DNA of 64,000 nt from Symsagittifera roscoffensis (GCF_963678635.1 NC_087071.1:35455680-35519679); one strand, 5' to 3'. Counted from the stretch's first letter, positions 31,821-42,290 are shown. Numbers and translations: made by a program. The notes: a model not told the origin generated them from the sequence alone.

Positions 31821-33342
31821 TTTTAGTCTTCATACCACGATCATCTGCAAAAAAACAAAAAAGAAAAATAAAAAATAAACTTGTTAAAATTCTTCTAAAC
31901 TTCATTAATATTTTACACAAAATAGTTTGATAAAATTCATACCAAATGTAGTAAATTATTTTATAAATTGTTTTCCCATAAAGCAGTAAATTTATTTACG
32001 ATGAAAATTTATAACTTTAAATTCCCCCCAAAACTAGCAGTAAAATTGAAATTCTATGTAATAAATTGATAAAATGAAAATGCAGTACTAACCCTTTGAT
32101 ATTTTCATTCACTCGCACAGGAATTTTATCCAAACTCGCTCGCACAGCTCGCCCACGAAGAATTGTTTAAATAATGATTTTAAGTTTCAAGTTTTCACAC
32201 TCAACAACTCTAACACACGATAACAAGTTTCAAACTTTCCTTTAACCCGGTTGGAAAGGAATTATATACTAAACCAAACTAACCAACGCACCTTACTAAA
32301 CACCACAAACCATAAAATAACAGCATGACTAAGAAAAGAAAACTAACGGTACCCAAACCGGATTAACCCAGTTTAAAACTGGATAATTTATTCTTTTGAA
32401 GACTATTATAAAGTCTAAGAAAGAAATAATAAAACACAAAAAAAAGACAAACCCATAACAAAAACAATTTGATTTTTGGAAAAAGGACACAACCAAAGAA
32501 ACATCCGAAAGACCAACATAAACCCAACATGAAACGTTATCACATAACAGGACCTCTCAAAGAAACCGCGCAAAATCATACTCCCACTCCTGGCCTAACC
32601 CACCAGAGAGGACGTCCTGAGCATGCTCTATAGCCGGCCTAACCCACCGCGCTACATCAACGCTTTGTGACCACACTTCTATTTTTAAAAACAAGTACTC
32701 AAGGGTGAGTAACTCTTCAAAATAACCGAACTAAAACAAAACGATTTTGTGAAAACAACTAACTAATTTTATGATTAAAAAACCGAACTAATAAAAATTT
32801 ATAAAATGTAAATCATACCTCGCAGTATATAGATCAACACACAACAACAAAGACGAACATCCAAAGACAAAATGATCCCATCACACTCGAACAAGAATGG
32901 CTAACCACAACCGATATGCCGTCCACAATCACAACTCAAAGGATTTAGAGTACGACTTGACCTCGCAGAAAAGGACTTCATTGAACTAGACCAATGACCG
33001 CCTCGATGTTCAAGTATACGTACAGATCCGAGTTACGAGGCATCTCTTCCACACACAATATTCACACCATTCCCAGACGAGGTTGAACACAAAACAAGTT
33101 CTCTACATAATACAGAAGAACCCGTCATAGCAAACCATTTTGAAATCAGATTGATTTCATTGGGAACACAGTCGTTGTCACAAGACGACACAACGATTGA
33201 TGTCCCTATTTCCAGTGTCCTGGGACTTCTTTAACAAGAGGAACCGGACAAGAATACGATGTTCGCCAAATACCAACGTTCATCATCCATCCTTTGAATT
33301 GCAGAAAGATAGTTCTAAAAAACTCTGTAAAACCCGGATGGG
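31821..33342 (+). other. 3' untranslated region of element 2
   Basis: Repeats the GCAGTAAA motifs and both hairpins (CCAGTTTAAAACTGG at 32368-32382). It then has a unique part with paired hairpins around 32590-32649 (see findings). No ORF. 32700-33342 shows nothing I recognise. Confidence 0.6.
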
Positions 33343-33752
33343 TGGAACCTGATCTAAACTATATTTTATGATTGGATAAATTAGATATTTTACCACTGTA
33401 AAGTACTTAATATTAACCAATCATGATCCATCTAATTAACAACCCACTTATTTGTAAGTGCTGAAATTACTTGTAATTTCAGCACCAGAGAGATTTGAAT
33501 TTAACTTAGAAATTAGTTGTCTCTCCAAGAGAACTTCAGCAGCCGCAACAAACCAGTATACCCTAGATCTATTGAGCCTAGCAGAGACTAGTTAAACACC
33601 CTGAGACTAGAAAGTATAAGAGTAAGATTAGGATTGGTATTAGACTAAGAAAATGCACGAATCTATCCGACCGAAAATAAGATAGCGTGACGAGCAGACG
33701 GTGTACCCTATCCGAAATTACTCTATGAGTTAACCACATCGGTCCTAACTCA
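33343..33752 (+). repeat. 3' LTR of element 2 (410 bp)
   Basis: Same length as the 5' LTR with about a dozen substitutions and no indels. Preceded by the short purine run CGGATGGG, a weak polypurine tract. Confidence 0.95.
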
Positions 33753-33806
33753 CATGACAAAAACTTCAAAATTAAAATGTAATGTTTGGAGATAAAGTCC
33801 AGCGTT

Positions 33807-33879
33807 TGCAGATGCTGGGCATCGATCCCCTTACCTCGCGCATGCTAAGCCCGCGCTCTACCATTTGAGCTACATCCCC
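33807..33879 (-). pseudogene. tRNA-Ala(AGC)-like sequence, minus strand
   Basis: GGGGATGTAGCTC start, loop TTAGCAT (anticodon AGC) and CATCTGCA end. There are mismatches in the acceptor and anticodon stems (CGGGC/GCGCG), so probably non-functional. Copies at 37519-37591 and 41212-41284 have CGCGC/ACGCG. Confidence 0.65.
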
Positions 33880-34194
33880 TTATTCTATCTGAGTCAGCAA
33901 TTGTCAATGATTAGACGAAGTGTTTTTCTTATTTTTGTTACAAAGTAAAAGGCAGCAAAAACATGCAGCTTCACGTTGGCTTTAAACCTGATTTTTGATT
34001 TTTTGGGTCCATTGTTTACTTGATTCACTGCCGGAGGAGTACAAGTGTGATAGAGGGGTCCCAAGAAACTAATCGTGTCCCTAATGTAAAAGGAGTGCCT
34101 CAAAGTTGTTCAATTTAGTGCCTTCGATGATGACAATAAAAGTATCGCAAAAAAATCAACAAATGAGACAGAAAGTTTTGAAACGAACGAGCGG

Positions 34195-34405
34195 GGCTCT
34201 TTTCAAGTTTACCGCCCCCCTCGTAAATTTACAAAACAAAGCTGTTCAAAAATTATTCACACGACTATTTTTTTCATGTAAGAGATGTAAAAATTTGTTC
34301 ACGCTGACATGTTTAGATGCAATTCATAACATAAAAACTAATTTTAAATTGACTGCCATATAATGAATTTCAGCAAAAAATCAAAGGGGGGACTGGAAAA
34401 GAGCC
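34195..34405. mobile_element. Family C MITE, unit 1
   Basis: Ends GGCTCTTTTCAAG/CTGGAAAAGAGCC. Same locus in the other units at 37908-38124 and 41601-41817, hence older than the duplication. Confidence 0.8.
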
Positions 34406-34608
34406 AGGTTCGGCGCACAATGATTAGTTAATTGCTGTTTTATCTTCAAATAAGGCAATTCGTGACCCCTCTCTCATACTTTGTTTTAGTTGAGACCCCT
34501 CTATCACACTTATACCGACCGAAAAGATATATCTAATTTGCAGAAAAAATTGACGCATGGCGTCAAAATCTACCCGAATAAATTGGCGAGATGTTCACTT
34601 AACCTGAC

Positions 34609-34907
34609 TTGTTTTGATTCGAGCATAACCATTTGCATGTTATTAGCTGTCGTCTGGTCTATCGAGGACGAAGCAGGCTGAGCGGCCATGCTTGTAGAGA
34701 TAGTAGCATCAAAGGGGTGGTTTTGATGCATCATAGGAGCGTGCGGGTTCTGTGTGTAGATCAGCGGCTGCTTCATCATTTAATGTTGCAGTTGAGGTTG
34801 ATATGGATTAGGAGCATTGTATGGAGAAAACTTCGGAGCTTGTGATGCTTGTGCATTCATGCTTGGGTTGTAAAGAGCTAACTGATTGCTGGTAGCTTTA
34901 CTCATAG
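34609..34907 (-). pseudogene. FKBP15: FKBP15-like exon A1, with stop
   Basis: Acceptor GTTTTTCAG ends at 34908; probable donor after ...ESKQ (GTCAGG at 34608). Phase 0 at the donor matches exon B. It encodes a Pro/Gln/Asn/Ala-rich linker ending NNMQMVMLESKQ. Vertebrate FKBP15 also has a Pro/Gln-rich stretch ending in a short Met/Leu...E.RQ block before the coiled coil. This copy has an in-frame TAA at 34780-34782, where the other two copies encode Ala, and a 27-bp insertion. It lies directly upstream of the retroelement, so the innermost gene copy cannot give a full-length product. Confidence 0.75.
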
Positions 34908-35380
34908 CTGAAAAACGTCAGAAAGTGTTTTCTTTTAGATTTTGAATTGAGTTGCATAAATTTCAACTATCAAGTACTCCAGAGATCTTTCATTAAATCG
35001 ACCCAAGCTTCGTTTTGAAACACTTTAAACATTTTCAAGTAACAACAAAGACAGCTGGTTGCTGTGCAACTAACAAAGAATGTTCCAACCACATTCACAA
35101 AAGATAGCCAACAGACAGAAGGAAAAGAGTCAATGAACGCGAATACACTTATAAAAAAGACCGACTTAATTTTTGAAAAAAAAATAACAATTTTCGAATT
35201 TCTAAGAAAAAAATAGATAACCTTAATGCTATTTGAGGTATCTTTTTGAAAAAAAATATCATTTTTCGAATTTCTAAGAAAAAAAGTGATAACCTTAATG
35301 CTCTTTGAGAAAAATTGAGGGAAAATTGGATCAATACATACATTATTATATTTCGCTGGGAAACCTGATAATTAATCGAG

Positions 35381-35500
35381 AATGATGTTGCTCTGCTCGA
35401 GGTACTTCTGGTTCTGAGCCAGCAGACTGGCTTTCTTCTCCGTCAGGCAGTCCACCGTCGCCATCGCCTCATCCGATTCTTTCTTCAGACGCTCATTCTC
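35381..35500 (-). pseudogene. FKBP15: FKBP15-like exon C2, truncated
   Basis: Begins ENERLKKESDEA like C1 but ends at the duplication breakpoint near 35381. It loses roughly the last nine codons and the splice donor. Confidence 0.85.
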
Positions 35501-35726
35501 CTTAAAAACAGCCCAGGAAAATAATGGATAAAACTGAAACGTGTGACTTGAATTTTAATCTATACCAAAAAACTATGATTATAATCAGGGTTGAATCTAG
35601 GATTTTCTCGAGGGTGGGGCGGACGACCTCAAAAATTTTGACGACCTTTATTTAAGGTCGACCAAATTGATTTTCCGAGCTCTCTTAAAGCACTAAAAAG
35701 ACGCTGTTTTGGTCAAATTTTCTGCG

Positions 35727-36115
35727 CCAAATTTTTCCAGTCCCCCCTTTTGAATTTCAATTTTGAAAAGTCTATTTAACGTTGTCATAAGGCAATTAAA
35801 TTTTGCGTGATGAACAAATCGACAATTCTGAACAGATTTGTTCTTTTTTTTTATTTGCCCCCGGGCTGCTCAGTGCAGGACCAACCGTGGGGGAGGGGGA
35901 GATGTCATCCATTTTTCCGCAGCCGGTCCCACCTTGAGGAGGCGGATGACACTAGGACCCCTCCAGCCGTGACCGAAGCTGTGCCTAACCCACTTGACCA
36001 CGACTGCCCAGATTTGTTCTTCATACTAAACAGCGTAACATCACGCATTTAGCCATAATAACACGTAAACAAACAGAATACTTGGTTTTTTGAAAGGGAG
36101 GAACTGAAAAAGAGC
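35727..36115. mobile_element. Family B MITE carrying a SINE, unit 2
   Basis: Equivalent to the MITE at 18384-18602 but split by a SINE (35846-36008). Duplicated at 39417-39805. Confidence 0.8.
35846..36008 (-). mobile_element. SINE with 13-bp target duplication
   Basis: The minus strand reads GGGCAGTCGTGGTCAAGTGG (A-box-like), then ~130 bp, and ends in an AAATAAAAAAAAA tail. It is flanked by CAGATTTGTTCTT at 35833-35845 and 36009-36021. G+C-rich against its surroundings. An identical copy at about 39536-39698 arose by segmental duplication. Confidence 0.8.
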
Positions 36116-36337
36116 TTCGGAGAGCTGGGAAAATCAAATTTATCAACCTAAAAAAAGTTCACAAAACTTTTTTTGACATAGAAAAAAAAGTCCACAAAAG
36201 ATCAACCTTAAACAAGGTCCACAAAAAAGGTCCAACTAAAAAAAACGTCCACAAAAAAGGTCCCGGTGATTAAACCAAACTCCTTGTAAACACCCCTGTA
36301 AACCAGGTCTTGCAACTGATTCCAAAATACAAGATAC

Positions 36338-36499
36338 CTGCACTACTCGGTGTATGTTCTGCATGAGAACTGTCGCTTTCATAGACACTTGGCTGTTTCC
36401 AGTTCCAAACGGGGTGTCTCTGGATGCGAGCACCTCTACCTTTTGCTGCACCTGGTCTAGCTTGGAGGACACCTGCATCACTTGACTACGCAAGTCATT
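36338..36499 (-). pseudogene. FKBP15: FKBP15-like exon B2
   Basis: 54 codons, open, with few changes from B1. The acceptor dinucleotide is AC instead of AG (GGTTCAC directly before the exon), so normal splicing is unlikely. Donor GTATCTTG intact. Confidence 0.8.
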
Positions 36500-36917
36500 G
36501 TGAACCTATAAAAAACAAACAGACTTTGTCTCCAAATTGAGGTTTCAGAAAAACACCATGAGGTACAAGTATGACAGTTGGATCATTTAAAAATTATGAT
36601 GTATCCGCAAAAAAAAAATAATGGGCTTCAAAACATTTGACAACATGTTCGCCAATTTTGTTTGCGGTCCCCTCATAAAAAGGGAGGAAGTCATCATTCA
36701 TTTTTGATTTTTCTAAGGACCCAACAATCATAATTTAACCCACCAAACCTCCCTTTCGTGATCTCAAGACCAAGTAAATATTCTCCCCTAAAAGGATGGG
36801 GGACTTACCTTGTTCTATCTGCGTTACATTATGGAAGGGCTATCTTTGATAATTGAATAAGAGTTAGTCGAACCATTTTGTCTAATTATTTTCAAATTGT
36901 CGCTTTGAAAGGAAAAA

Positions 36918-36990
36918 AGGGATGTAGCGCAAATAGTAGAGCGCGAGCTTAAAATGCGCGAGGTACGTGGATCGATGCCTCGCATCTCCA
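36918..36990 (+). pseudogene. tRNA-Ala-like pseudogene, unit 2
   Basis: Homologue of 19578-19650 with the D-arm changed (TAGCGC) and the anticodon loop TTAAAAT, so AGC is lost. Repeated at 40607-40679. Confidence 0.75.
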
Positions 36991-37063
36991 ATCGGTTAAA
37001 TTTTCCTACAAACTTTTTACACCAATTTATTTCAAATTAGGTCTCATAAAATTTTCTGGGCTC

Positions 37064-37451
37064 GGCTCTTTTTCTTTTTCCCCCCAAATTTTTCTAGTGA
37101 AGTTTTGTTCACTTTATCCGAATGTTACAAAAATTGGCATGCGAACTCATTAGGCCATGACAAACTTTTTTGGTCTTCATAGTTAGTCTTGTAAAATCCC
37201 TCGTTACACCATAAAATTGACGCTTATGTGAGGTGGGGGGGGGGAAGGAAAAAGAGCCCTGGGCTCTTTTCCTTCCCCATCCCCCCGCCTGCGAGTTTTG
37301 TCTTGTAAATATTATGTTCACAATGTCTGATGATCATTACAAAAATTGGTATGCAGACTAATTAGGCCACGAAAAACACTGCAACCTTGTAAAACCTCTC
37401 GTACACCATAAAACTGATGCTTATTTGAGGTAGGGGTGGGGGAGGGAAAAA
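37064..37451. mobile_element. Two adjacent family A MITEs, unit 2
   Basis: Counterpart of 19724-20117. The left copy has lost about 10 bp after the poly-C run. Confidence 0.8.
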
Positions 37452-37518
37452 GCAAATTTCTGCTCATGACAAAAACTTCAAAATTAAAATGTAATGTTTG
37501 GAGATAAAGTCCAGCGTT

Positions 37519-37591
37519 TGCAGATGCTGGGCATCGATCCCCGTACCTCGCGTATGCTAAGCGCGCGCTCTACCATTTGAGCTACATCCCC
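37519..37591 (-). pseudogene. tRNA-Ala(AGC)-like sequence, unit 2
   Basis: Minus-strand copy of the 33807 sequence. Anticodon AGC kept; stems have one or two mismatches and the 3' end is CATCTGCA. Confidence 0.65.
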
Positions 37592-37907
37592 TTATGCTAT
37601 CTGAGTCAGCAATTGTCAATGACTGGACGAAGTGTTTTTCTTATTTTTGTTACAAAGTAAAAGGCAGCAAAAACATGCAGCTTCACGTTGGCTTTAAACC
37701 TGATTTTTGATTTTTTGGGTCCATTGTTTACTTGATTCACTGCCGGAGGAGTACAAGTGTGATAGAGGGGTCCCAAGAAACTAATCGGGTCCCTAATGTA
37801 AAAAAGAGTGCCTCAAAGTTGTTGAATTTAGTGCCTTCGATGATGACAATAAAAGTATCGCAAAAGTATCCACAAATGAGGCAGAAAGTTTTTAAACAAA
37901 CGATCGG

Positions 37908-38124
37908 GGCTCTTTTCCAGTTTCCCACCCCCCTCGTAAATTTACAAATCAAAGCTGTTCAAAAATTATTCACACGGCTTTTTTTCATGTAAGAGATGTA
38001 AAAATTTGTTCATCTGTTCTTGCTGACACGTTGAGATGCAATTCATAACATAAAAATTAATTTTACATTGACTGCCATTTAATAAATTTCAGCAAAAAAT
38101 CAAAGGGGGGACCAGAAAAGAGCC
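37908..38124. mobile_element. Family C MITE, unit 2
   Basis: GGCTCTTTTCCAG start; the right end has changed to CCAGAAAAGAGCC. Same locus as 34195 and 41601. Confidence 0.8.
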
Positions 38125-38325
38125 AGGACCGGCGCACAATGATTAGTTTATTGCTGTTTTAGCTTCAAATAATGCAATTCGTGACCCATCTCTCGTACTT
38201 TGTTTTAGTTGAGACCCCTCTATCACACTTGTACCGACCGAAAAGATATATCTAATTTGCAGTAAAAATTTACGCATGGCGTCAAAATCTACCGAATAAA
38301 TTGGCGAGATGTTCATTAACCTGAC

Positions 38326-38597
38326 TTGTTTTGATTCGAGCATAACCATTTGCATGTTATTAGCTGTCGTCTGGTCTATCGAGGACGAAGCAGGCTGAGC
38401 GGCCATGCTTGTTGTGATAGTAGCACCAAAGGGGTGGTTATGTGAGTAGATCAGCGGCTGCTTCATCATAGCATGTTGCGGCTGAGGTTGATATGGATTA
38501 GGAGCATTGTATGGAGAAAATTTCGGAGCTTGTGATGCTTGTGCATTCATGCTTGGGTTGTAAAAAGCTAACTGATTGCTGGTAGCTTTACTCATAG
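38326..38597 (-). CDS. FKBP15: FKBP15-like exon A2
   Basis: 272 nt, open from acceptor (AG at 38598-38599) to donor GTCAGG (38325). It encodes MSKATSNQLAFYNPSMNAQA, then a Pro/Gln-rich stretch and NNMQMVMLESKQ. The first complete Met (MSKAT) follows two bases of a split codon, so an upstream exon is expected. None is recognisable between here and C3. No stop, unlike A1. In this tandem arrangement it could splice only to the damaged B2 or past it to B1. Confidence 0.7.
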
Positions 38598-39070
38598 CTG
38601 AAAAACGTCAGAAAGTGTTTTCTTTTAGATTTTGAATTGAGTTGCATAAATTTCAACTATCAAGTACTCCAGAGATCTTTCATTAAATCGACCCAAGCTT
38701 CGTTTTGAAACACTTTAAACATTTTCAAGTAACAACAAAGACAGCTGGTTGCTGTGCAACTAACAAAGAATGTTCCAACCACATTCACAAAAGATAGCCA
38801 ACAGACAGAAGGAATAGAGTCAATGAACGCGAATACACTTATAAAAAAGACCGACTTAATTTTTGAAAAAAAAAATAACAATTTTCGAATTTCTAAGAAA
38901 AAAATAGATAACCTTAATGCTATTTGAGGTATCTTTTTGAAAAAAATATCATTTTTCGAATTTCTAAGAAAAAAAGTGATAACCTTAATGCTCTTTGAGA
39001 AAAATTGAGGGAAAATTGGATCAATACATACATTATTATATTTCGCTGGGAAACCTGATAATTAATCGAG

Positions 39071-39190
39071 AAAGATGTTGCTCTGCTCGAGGTACTTCTG
39101 GTTCTGAGCCAGCAGACTGGCTTTCTTCTCCGTCAGGCAGTCCACCGTCGCCATCGCCTCATCCGATTCTTTCTTCAGACGCTCATTCTC
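39071..39190 (-). pseudogene. FKBP15: FKBP15-like exon C3, truncated
   Basis: Same truncation as C2 (breakpoint GATAATTAATCGAGAAAGAT, one base different). No donor. Confidence 0.85.
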
Positions 39191-39416
39191 CTTAAAAACA
39201 GCCCAGGAAAATAATGGATAAAACTGAAACGTGTGACTTGAATTTTAATCTATACCAAAAAACTATGATTATAATCAGGGTTGGATCTAGGATTTTCTCG
39301 AGGGTGGGGCGGACGACCTCGAAAATTTTGACGACCTTTATTTAAGGTCGACCAAATTGATTTTCCGAGCTCTCTTAAAGCACTAAAAAGGCGCTGTTTT
39401 GGTCAAATTTTCTGCG

Positions 39417-39805
39417 CCAAATTTTTCCAGTCCCTCCTTTTGAATTTCAATTTTGAAAAGTCTATTTAACGTTGTCATAAGGCAATTAAATTTTGCGTGA
39501 TGAACAAATCGACAATTCTGAACAGATTTGTTCTTTTTTTTTATTTGCCCCCGGGCTGCTCAGTGCAGGACCAACCGTGGGGGAGGGGGAGATGTCATCC
39601 ATTTTTCCGCAGCCGGTCCCACCTTGAGGAGGCGGATGACACTAGGACCCCTCCAGCCGTGACCGAAGCTGTGCCTAACCCACTTGACCACGACTGCCCA
39701 GATTTGTTCTTCATACTAAACAGCGTAACATCACGCATTTAGCCATAATAACACGTAAACAAACAGAATACTTGGTTTTTTGAAAGGGAGGAACTGAAAA
39801 AGAGC
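39417..39805. mobile_element. Family B MITE plus SINE, unit 3
   Basis: Duplicate of 35727-36115, nearly identical including the SINE and its target duplication. Confidence 0.85.
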
Positions 39806-40027
39806 TTCGGAGAGCTGGGAAAATCAAATTGATCAACCTAAAAAAAGTTCACAAAACTTTTTTTGACATAGAAAAAAAAGTCCACAAAAGATCAACCTAA
39901 AACAAGGTCCACAAAAAAGGTCCAACTAAAAAAAACGTCCACAAAAAAGGTCCCGGTGATTAAACCAAACTCCTTGTAAACACCCCTGTAAACCAGGTCT
40001 TGCAACTGATTCCAAAATACAAGATAC

Positions 40028-40189
40028 CTGCACTACTCGGTGTATGTTCTGCATGAGAACTGTCGCTTTCATAGACACTTGGCTGTTTCCAGTTCCAAAC
40101 GGGGTGTCTCTGGATGCGAGCACCTCTACCTTTTGCTGCACCTGGTCTAGCTTGGAGGACACCTGCATCACTTGACTACGCAAGTCATT
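40028..40189 (-). pseudogene. FKBP15: FKBP15-like exon B3
   Basis: Identical in protein to B2 and with the same AC instead of AG at the acceptor, so the lesion predates the U2/U3 duplication. Confidence 0.8.
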
Positions 40190-40606
40190 GTGAACCTATA
40201 AAAAACAAACAGACTTTGTCTCCAAATTGAGGTTTCAGAAAAACACCATGAGGTACAAGTATGACAGTTGGATCATTTAAAAATTATGATGTATCCGCAA
40301 AAAAAAATAATGGGCTTCAAAACATTTGACAACATGTTCGCCAATTTTGTTTGCGGTCCCCTCATAAAAAGGGAGGAAGTCATCATTCATTTTTGATTTT
40401 TCTAAGGACCCAACAATCATAATTTAACCCACCAAACCTCCCTTTCGTGAACTCAAGACCAAGTAAATATTCTACCCTAAAAGGATGGAGGACTTACCTT
40501 GTTCTATCTGCGTTACATTATGGAAGGGCTATCTTTGATAATTGAATAAGAGTTAGTCGAACCACTTTGTCTAATTATTTTCAAATTGTCGCTTTGAAAG
40601 GAAAAA

Positions 40607-40679
40607 AGGGATGTAGCGCAAATAGTAGAGCGCGAGCTTAAAATGCGCGAGGTACGTGGATCGATGCCTCGCATCTCCA
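40607..40679 (+). pseudogene. tRNA-Ala-like pseudogene, unit 3
   Basis: Duplicate of 36918-36990, anticodon lost. Confidence 0.75.
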
Positions 40680-40753
40680 ATCGGTTGAATTTTCCTACAA
40701 ACTTTTTACACCAATTTATTTCAAATTAGGTCTCATAAAATTTTCTGGGCTCG

Positions 40754-41146
40754 GCTCTTTTTCTTTTTCCCCCCAAATTTTTCTAGTGAAGTTTTGTTCA
40801 CTTTATCCGAATGTTACAAAAATTGGCATGCGAACTCATTAGGCCATGACAAACTTTTTTGATCTTCATAGTTAGTCTTGTAAAATCCCTCGTTACACCA
40901 TAAAATTGACGCTTATGTGAGGTGGGGGGGGGGGGGGGAGGAAAAAGAGCTCTGGGCTCTTTTCCTTCCCCATCCCCCCGCCTGCGAGTTTTGTCTTGTA
41001 AATATTATGTTCACAATGTCTGATGATCATTACAAAAATTGGTATGCAGACTAATTAGGCCACGAAAAACACTGCAACCTTGTAAAACCTCTCGTACACC
41101 ATAAAACTGATGCTTATTTGAGGTAGGGGTGGGGGAGGGAAAAAGC
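40754..41146. mobile_element. Two adjacent family A MITEs, unit 3
   Basis: Duplicate of 37064-37451. The poly-G run is longer here (~17 G). Confidence 0.8.
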
Positions 41147-41211
41147 AAATTTCTGCTCATGACAAAAACTTCAAAATTAAAATGTAATGTTTGGAGATAA
41201 AGTCCAGCGTT

Positions 41212-41284
41212 TGCAGATGCTGGGCATCGATCCCCGTACCTCGCGTATGCTAAGCGCGCGCTCTACCATTTGAGCTACATCCCC
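41212..41284 (-). pseudogene. tRNA-Ala(AGC)-like sequence, unit 3
   Basis: Duplicate of 37519-37591. Confidence 0.65.
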
Positions 41285-41600
41285 TTATGCTATCTGAGTC
41301 AGCAATTGTCAATGATTAGACGAAGTGTTTTTCTTATTTTTGTTACAAAGTAAAAGGCAGCAAAAACATGCAGCTTCACGTTGGCTTTAAACCTGATTTT
41401 TGATTTTTTGGGTCCATTGTTTACTTGATTCACTGCCGGAGGAGTACAAGTGTGATAGAGGGGTCCCAAGAAACTAATCGGGTCCCTAATGTAAAAAAGA
41501 GTGCCTCAAAGTTGTTCAATTTAGTGCCTTCGATGATGACAATAAAAGTATCGCAAAAGTATCCACAAATGAGGCAGAAAGTTTTTAAACAAACGATCGG

Positions 41601-41817
41601 GGCTCTTTTCCAGTTTCCCACCCCCCTCGTAAATTTACAAATCAAAGCTGTTCAAAAATTATTCACACGGCTTTTTTTCATGTAAGAGATGTAAAAATTT
41701 GTTCATCTGCTCTTGCTGACACGTTGAGATGCAATTCATAACATAAAAATTAATTTTACATTGACTGCCATTTAATAAATTTCAGCAAAAAATCAAAGGG
41801 GGGACCAGAAAAGAGCC
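41601..41817. mobile_element. Family C MITE, unit 3
   Basis: Duplicate of 37908-38124. Confidence 0.8.
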
Positions 41818-42018
41818 AGGACCGGCGCACAATGATTAGTTTATTGCTGTTTTAGCTTCAAATAATGCAATTCGTGACCCCTCTCTCGTACTTTGTTTTA
41901 GTTGAGACCCCTCTATCACACTTGTACCGACCGAAAAGATATATCTAATTTGCAGTAAAAATTTACGCATGGCGTCAAAATCTACCGAATAAATTGGCGA
42001 GATGTTCATTAACCTGAC

Positions 42019-42290
42019 TTGTTTTGATTCGAGCATAACCATTTGCATGTTATTAGCTGTCGTCTGGTCTATCGAGGACGAAGCAGGCTGAGCGGCCATG
42101 CTTGTTGTGATAGTAGCACCAAAGGGGTGGTTATGTGAGTAGACCAGCGGCTGCTTCATCATAGCATGTTGCGGTTGAGGTTGATATGGATTAGGAGCAT
42201 TGTATGGAGAAAATTTCTGAGCTTGTGATGCTTGTGCATTCATGCTTGGGTTGTAAAGAGCTAACTGATTGCTGGTAGCTTTACTCATAG
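42019..42290 (-). CDS. FKBP15: FKBP15-like exon A3
   Basis: 272 nt, open, differing from A2 by a few residues (LALYNP, AQKFSP, PLVYSH). Acceptor and donor as in A2. This is the 5'-most recognisable FKBP15 exon on the gene strand. The FKBP (peptidyl-prolyl isomerase) domain and earlier exons expected for the family are not found up to 64000. They are therefore beyond the window, lost, or the copy is partial. Confidence 0.7.

Larger units (their letters stand above)
26655..32441. repeat. 2.9-kb tandem duplication inside element 2
   Basis: 26655-29548 and 29549-32441 are direct repeats (offset 2894-2895 bp) with a few percent or fewer differences. The junction at 29546-29549 joins AAAACACAAAAAA to CGCATACTATTTGC, from the envelope tail, with a few bases of microhomology. 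Substitutions distinguish the copies (for example CGCCGA/CCCCGA in ORF4), so it is not simply a misassembly of identical reads. Confidence 0.92.
20134..33752 (+). mobile_element. 13.6-kb env-bearing LTR retroelement (element 2) in the FKBP15 A-B intron
   Basis: 410-bp LTRs (20134-20543, 33343-33752) start TGGAACC and end AACTCA. They differ at about 12 positions by eye (roughly 97% identical). They are flanked by CATG on both sides (20130-20133, 33753-33756). The uninterrupted sequence is visible in the other FKBP15 units (TTTCTGCTCATGACAAAAAC). The primer site TGGTGCGACC starts two bases inside the left LTR. Order on the plus strand: truncated integrase, two tiny membrane ORFs, ORF2, envelope-like ORF3, ORF4. 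A 2.9-kb segment covering the end of ORF3, all of ORF4 and the 3' region is tandemly duplicated. Gag, protease, reverse transcriptase and RNase H are missing, so it cannot move on its own. A decayed relative lies at 57635-64000. Confidence 0.93.

Noticed and set aside
35807-36052. 81-codon G+C-rich frame (also 39497-39742)
   Set aside because: Crosses the SINE inserted in a MITE; no protein similarity expected.
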